The translations under genes were made by a program, and so were the position numbers. Under the pieces are notes generated by a model, which worked only from the letters and a program-made list of their open reading frames with translations, was not told the DNA's origin and made no database searches. From NCBI GenBank assembly GCA_015494385.1, contig WGBJ01000263.1:1-10444 (forward strand): a stretch of DNA of 10,444 nt. Direction: 5' to 3'. This document shows, piece after piece, positions 7,340 to 10,444 of this stretch (its first letter is position 1; every line of letters begins with the position of its first letter). The stretch is from Marinosulfonomonas sp. (GTDB lineage: Bacteria > Pseudomonadota > Alphaproteobacteria > Rhodobacterales > Rhodobacteraceae).

Positions 7340-9811
7340 TTACTCGCTGCCAGCGGGCTCCAGCACCGTAATGCCTGCGGCGGCCGCACGGGCCAGTTCG
7401 GGGTCCAGGGACATCGGGATATATTCCCCGCGCCGCCACAGTTCGCCCAGATTGTCGTAGAAGCGTGACAGGGGGTGTCCTGACTGGCCGGTCGAAATCA
7501 CAAACACCGAACTGTCCGGATCTGCGAAATCGTAAACCCCGCGAAAACCGGCACCATGCACGTTTTTAAAGGGTTTTACATTGCCGCCACGGGTCAACCC
7601 GCGTTGCAAAGTGTTGTCGCCACCGGATGTGGACTGGTGGATGTTCACAAACCACTTCAGCACCGGAATTTCCCCCAGCACGGAATGGTCATGGGTGGCC
7701 TGATGGGCATCGCCCCAACGCAGCGCCTCGAGGTTGGTGCTGTAGTTTTCCCCGATCCACAACAGCGCGTCATCCAGCGCCATGCGGGCAATGTCGGTGC
7801 AGCTTTCGGTGGCGGCGGATTGCAGGATGTCGCACCATGCGCCCGCGCCATAGGTGTTGCGGAAGACCCGTTCGATGAACAGGGGTTGCACATGGGTGAA
7901 CTTTCCAGCCAGCGGCCCCATTTCATCGCGGATCAGACGATCCTGCAAGGCGCGCATCCAGGCCGCATAGATCAGCGGCTCGGGCATGTGTTCGTTCATT
8001 TCCCCGTTCCAGTTGGCCAGCAGGTCCAGCGCGCGCTGGCGCTGGCGCTCGGGCGTGCCTTCGGGGGCAGCCTCGCCGGTGAACCACAGGTTTGCCGCCA
8101 CCAACGGCAGCAGGGCACGGGCGGTATAGCTGACGGTGTCCAGCTGCGCCTCGATAAAGCTTTCGCGGGTATGTACCTCGCGGCTTTGCATCAGGCGTTT
8201 CCAGCGCAAAACCCGCTGGGTATCGCCCCAGTAATAACTGACATTGCGCGGGAAGGGGCGGTCGATCATTTTGTTGTTGGTATTGCCGATTATACCGCCT
8301 TCGGGGTTGGTAAAGGTGGGATTGTCCACATAGGGCATTCGCCCTTGCCAACGGTTGTGCGCAATCCAGCCGGGCGATGGCATGCGGCCCTGTGTCTGGT
8401 GATCGGGGCTGCGTTTCGGAATGGCACCGATGGTTTTCATCGCCACACTGTCCCCGTCCGCCAACACAAGGTTCATCGCGGGGGCAAGGTATCCTTTGGT
8501 GCTGGCCATGGCCTTGCCGATAGATGTGGCCTGCATCAGCCCCAGAATGGCCGAAACCGAGGTATCTGCCGGGCTCAGGGCTGTCCAGGCAACCGTCGTG
8601 ACATGACCTGCGGGGGTAATGCTGCCCAGATCGTAATGGCTGCCCGGCAGGACAGGGCCATTATCGGTCCATTGCAGTTTCAGGGTCAGGGGGCCTTCAT
8701 CCTTGATCCGTATGATCGAATCCCGCGTGACAAAGGGTTTATACCCGTCAGGCCCCAGATATTCATCGGGGTTATCAGGGTTCAGTTTCTCGATATAGAC
8801 ATCCTGATCATCGACATAGGCGGCGGTAAATCCCCAGCCCAGATAATCACTGCGGCCGGTCAGGATGGCGGGAACACCGGGGATGGTGCCGCCGATAATG
8901 CCGCCCTGCCCAAGTTCCAGCCGCGCCAGATACCAGAGCGAGGGGGCCGAAAACCCGAAGTGCGGATCATTGGCAAGCAGTGTGCCACCGGCAGCCGAGC
9001 GGGAGGGCGCCGCCGCCCATGCGTTCGAGGCACCGGCAAAGGCGCGCGGTTTGAAGGGGGAAAGCGGATCATAGGGGGTTGGACCTGTGCTGGCATAGCG
9101 TGGCACAGTCGGGAACAGGCTGGCGTATTTCGGCAGGGCGGCGATGGTGGTGGTGTTCGGGGCATCGGGCAGAATATCGAGTACCCGCTCGGGCGACAGG
9201 ATCAAAGTGGTCTGGGCGCGCAGCACCTCTTGCTCCAGTTGACTGGACATTTGCAGGGCCATCAATTTTATGATCGCGATTGAATCGGCGGGTTGCCACG
9301 GCGCAATTTCATTGGTGAACAGGAAAAATTCAGGCGCCCCACGCCCCAATGCGCCCTTGTTGATCTCGGTCAGCCACGCATTGACCCCGCTGGAATAGGC
9401 CCTGAGCGCCGAAAGGGTTTTCGCATCCTGCACCTGAACCGAGCGCACCGCCAGATTGTAGATATCCAGACGCCGCATCAGTTTGTCTATTTCCAGCGTC
9501 CGTCGGCCAAACTGTTCCGACAGCCGCCCCTGTGCGGTGCGCCGCAGCATGGTCATTTGCCACAACCGGTCCTGTGCATGGGCAAATCCAAGCGCATAGA
9601 ACGCATCGCGGTCGTTGTCGGCGAAAATATGCGGCACATCGGCGTTATCGCGCACGATTTCCACCTTGCCGGAAATTCCCGCCACCTGATGCGTCGCATC
9701 ATAATCGGGCAGGGAGCGCGAGGCGAGGTAATAGACCGTCCCCGCCACCAGCAAGGTCAGCGCGAAAAGTCCGACCAAGATGCGGATAAGCCAGCGGAAT
9801 ACGAATGCCAT
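7340..9811 (-). CDS. Penicillin-acylase-family Ntn-hydrolase, membrane-anchored, periplasmic (substrate unknown)
   Basis: This is a probable amide-bond acylase of the N-terminal-nucleophile class, made as a precursor and self-cleaved into alpha and beta chains. Numbered from the ATG at 9811 (823 residues): a hydrophobic anchor or uncleaved signal (about 6-30), the alpha region with VEIVRDNADVPHIFA (50-64) and AQDRLWQM (79-86), then the cleavage site GA/SNAW with predicted nucleophile Ser262 (codon 9026-9028). Counting Ser262 as beta-1, the family positions fall in register: His284 at beta-23 in DPHFGF, Ala330 at beta-69, and Asp334 and Asp337 matching the calcium-binding aspartates of penicillin G acylase. 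Asn512 in NTNNK matches the oxyanion asparagine. Two cysteines (660, 671) could form a periplasmic disulfide. A TTG at 9814 is an alternative start; GGGA about 11 nt upstream of the ATG is the likely ribosome-binding site. His at beta-23 resembles acyl-homoserine-lactone and cephalosporin acylases rather than penicillin G acylase, but substrate cannot be assigned. Confidence 0.9.
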   Translation of the reverse strand: MAFVFRWLIRILVGLFALTLLVAGTVYYLASRSLPDYDATHQVAGISGKVEIVRDNADVPHIFADNDRDAFYALGFAHAQDRLWQMTMLRRTAQGRLSEQFGRRTLEIDKLMRRLDIYNLAVRSVQVQDAKTLSALRAYSSGVNAWLTEINKGALGRGAPEFFLFTNEIAPWQPADSIAIIKLMALQMSSQLEQEVLRAQTTLILSPERVLDILPDAPNTTTIAALPKYASLFPTVPRYASTGPTPYDPLSPFKPRAFAGASNAWAAAPSRSAAGGTLLANDPHFGFSAPSLWYLARLELGQGGIIGGTIPGVPAILTGRSDYLGWGFTAAYVDDQDVYIEKLNPDNPDEYLGPDGYKPFVTRDSIIRIKDEGPLTLKLQWTDNGPVLPGSHYDLGSITPAGHVTTVAWTALSPADTSVSAILGLMQATSIGKAMASTKGYLAPAMNLVLADGDSVAMKTIGAIPKRSPDHQTQGRMPSPGWIAHNRWQGRMPYVDNPTFTNPEGGIIGNTNNKMIDRPFPRNVSYYWGDTQRVLRWKRLMQSREVHTRESFIEAQLDTVSYTARALLPLVAANLWFTGEAAPEGTPERQRQRALDLLANWNGEMNEHMPEPLIYAAWMRALQDRLIRDEMGPLAGKFTHVQPLFIERVFRNTYGAGAWCDILQSAATESCTDIARMALDDALLWIGENYSTNLEALRWGDAHQATHDHSVLGEIPVLKWFVNIHQSTSGGDNTLQRGLTRGGNVKPFKNVHGAGFRGVYDFADPDSSVFVISTGQSGHPLSRFYDNLGELWRRGEYIPMSLDPELARAAAAGITVLEPAGSE

Positions 9812-9829
9812 CAACCTGATTTCCCGGTT

Positions 9830-9841
9830 TGTATTGATACA
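9830..9841. promoter_or_regulatory. Candidate operator palindrome TGTAT-N2-ATACA with a partial copy at 9873-9880
   Basis: TGTAT (9830-9834) and ATACA (9837-9841) form an inverted repeat around a 2-nt centre, 18 nt upstream of the acylase ATG. Its TGTATTGA half recurs in exact inverted orientation as TCAATACA at 9873-9880, with a centre-to-centre distance of 43 bp, close to four helical turns. The pair lies between two divergent genes, the usual place for a shared regulator's operators. No regulator gene is visible in the window, and the assignment to a regulator family (for example GntR-like) is only a guess from the half-site shape. Confidence 0.35.
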
Positions 9842-9850
9842 TGCCCGTTC

Positions 9851-9910
9851 TTGACGGGGCTTTACCTGACGTTCAATACAGGGTCAGGCATGGCATGACA
9901 ATTCAAAGGA
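9851..9910 (+). promoter_or_regulatory. Possible promoter and ribosome-binding site of the dehydrogenase gene
   Basis: TTGACG (9851-9856) is a good -35 candidate. The best -10 is TTCAAT (9872-9877, four of six matches) at a short 15-nt spacing, so the promoter call is weak. CCTGAC (9865-9870) and GTCAGG (9883-9888) form an inverted repeat with a 12-nt spacer around that -10, a possible operator. The Shine-Dalgarno AAGGA (9906-9910) lies 7 nt before the ATG at 9918 and is convincing. Confidence 0.35.
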
Positions 9911-9917
9911 ATGAACA

Positions 9918-10444
9918 ATGGCAAAAGTCGCGTTTTTGGGTCTCGGAGTGATGGGATATCCGATGGCAGGGCATCTGGTGGCCGCCGGTCACGAGGTATG
10001 TGTTTACAACCGCACCACGGCCAAGGCCGAAAAATGGGCCAAGGAATTTGGCGGGAGGTTTGCCGCCACTCCACGCGAAGCGGCCGAAGGGTGTGAATTT
10101 GTGATGTCCTGCGTTGGCAATGACGATGATCTGCGCGGCGTTTGTCTGGGCGATGACGGGGCTTTTGCCGGTATGTCGGCGGGCAGCGTGTTTGTCGATC
10201 ACACCACGGTTTCGGCCAAGGTGACGCGCGAGCTGTATGCCGCGGCCAAAGAGCTGGGGATCAGTTTTGTGGATGCGCCAATTTCCGGCGGGCAGGCGGG
10301 GGCGGAAAACGGTATCCTGTCAGTCATGTGCGGCGGGGATGAAGATGCCTACGCGCGTGCCGAGCCGGTGATCGACGCCTATGCCCGCACGTGCCGTCGT
10401 TTGGGCGAAAGCGGATCGGGGCAGTTGACCAAGATGGTGAACCA
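9918..10444 (+). CDS. NAD(P)-dependent beta-hydroxyacid dehydrogenase (3-hydroxyisobutyrate / tartronate-semialdehyde type), 3' end outside window
   Basis: 175 complete codons are visible with no stop before the window edge; family members are about 290 residues, so roughly 60 % is present. The enzyme oxidises a beta-hydroxyacid, or reduces the matching semialdehyde, in the cytoplasm. It shows the N-terminal Rossmann motif GLGVMGYPM (8-16), NRT (31-33) after the second strand, the substrate-binding signature DAPISGGQAGAENG (119-132), and GQLTKMVN (168-175) with the catalytic lysine K172. An arginine after the second strand (R32), instead of an acidic residue, often goes with NADP(H) preference; that is an inference. 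The ATG at 9918 is chosen for AAGGA 7 nt upstream and for the correct family N-terminus. An ATG at 9911 is in another frame. Candidate identities are MmsB-like 3-hydroxyisobutyrate dehydrogenase, GarR/GlxR tartronate semialdehyde reductase, or a glyoxylate/succinic-semialdehyde reductase; the visible part does not decide. Confidence 0.92.
   Translation, partial: MAKVAFLGLGVMGYPMAGHLVAAGHEVCVYNRTTAKAEKWAKEFGGRFAATPREAAEGCEFVMSCVGNDDDLRGVCLGDDGAFAGMSAGSVFVDHTTVSAKVTRELYAAAKELGISFVDAPISGGQAGAENGILSVMCGGDEDAYARAEPVIDAYARTCRRLGESGSGQLTKMVN

Noticed and set aside
7556..9283. 575-codon open frame on the + strand opposite the acylase
   Set aside because: Antisense shadow of a well-supported acylase gene; low-complexity composition (Gly, His, Gln, Arg) and no recognisable motif.
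9911..10096. Small + strand frame starting at ATG 9911
   Set aside because: Out of frame with the dehydrogenase, which has the conserved Rossmann start at 9918 and the properly spaced AAGGA.
1..10444. CRISPR array, insertion sequence, prophage, toxin-antitoxin or defence-system genes
   Set aside because: No regularly spaced repeats, transposase or integrase motifs, or small gene pairs were seen; every long stretch is accounted for by conserved chromosomal genes.

Overview
The window is a stretch of bacterial chromosome with moderately high GC, almost entirely coding. Gene content, gene order and protein style point to an alphaproteobacterium of the Rhodobacteraceae/Roseobacter type. The order ntrY-ntrX-trkA-trkH-hfq-hflX is, from general knowledge, typical of that group. 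This is a judgement from family resemblance, not from a database search.

Layout. Positions 1-1234 hold the 3' part of ntrY (membrane sensor kinase, 5' end outside the window), followed after 1 nt by ntrX (1236-2642), its response regulator. After a 105-nt gap come trkA (2748-4124) and trkH (4134-5645), the NAD-binding gating subunit and the membrane subunit of a Trk potassium uptake system. A 137-nt leader precedes hfq (5783-6019, RNA chaperone), which is followed after 6 nt by hflX (6026-7300, ribosome-associated GTPase). All six genes lie on the + strand. A strong GC hairpin at 7314-7334 separates hflX from a convergent gene on the - strand (7340-9811), a membrane-anchored penicillin-acylase-family N-terminal-nucleophile hydrolase. 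Divergent from that gene, a beta-hydroxyacid dehydrogenase gene starts at 9918 and runs off the right end.

How the genes fit together. The ntrYX pair senses a nitrogen, redox or envelope-related signal and controls transcription. The trk genes control K+ and osmotic state. The hfq-hflX pair acts after transcription, on sRNA/mRNA pairing and stalled ribosomes. The block therefore reads as a housekeeping and stress-adaptation cluster. The acylase and the dehydrogenase form a separate divergent pair whose 106-nt shared intergenic region carries inverted repeats that look like regulator binding sites.

I see no mobile element, CRISPR array, tRNA, rRNA or obvious novel multi-gene system. The points most worth a second look are: an NtrX that keeps its ATPase motifs but lacks the sigma-54-contacting GAFTGA loop; the inverted repeats between the divergent genes; an A-rich ARN-type sequence next to a small hairpin in the hfq leader; and an acylase with an intact catalytic framework but unknown substrate.
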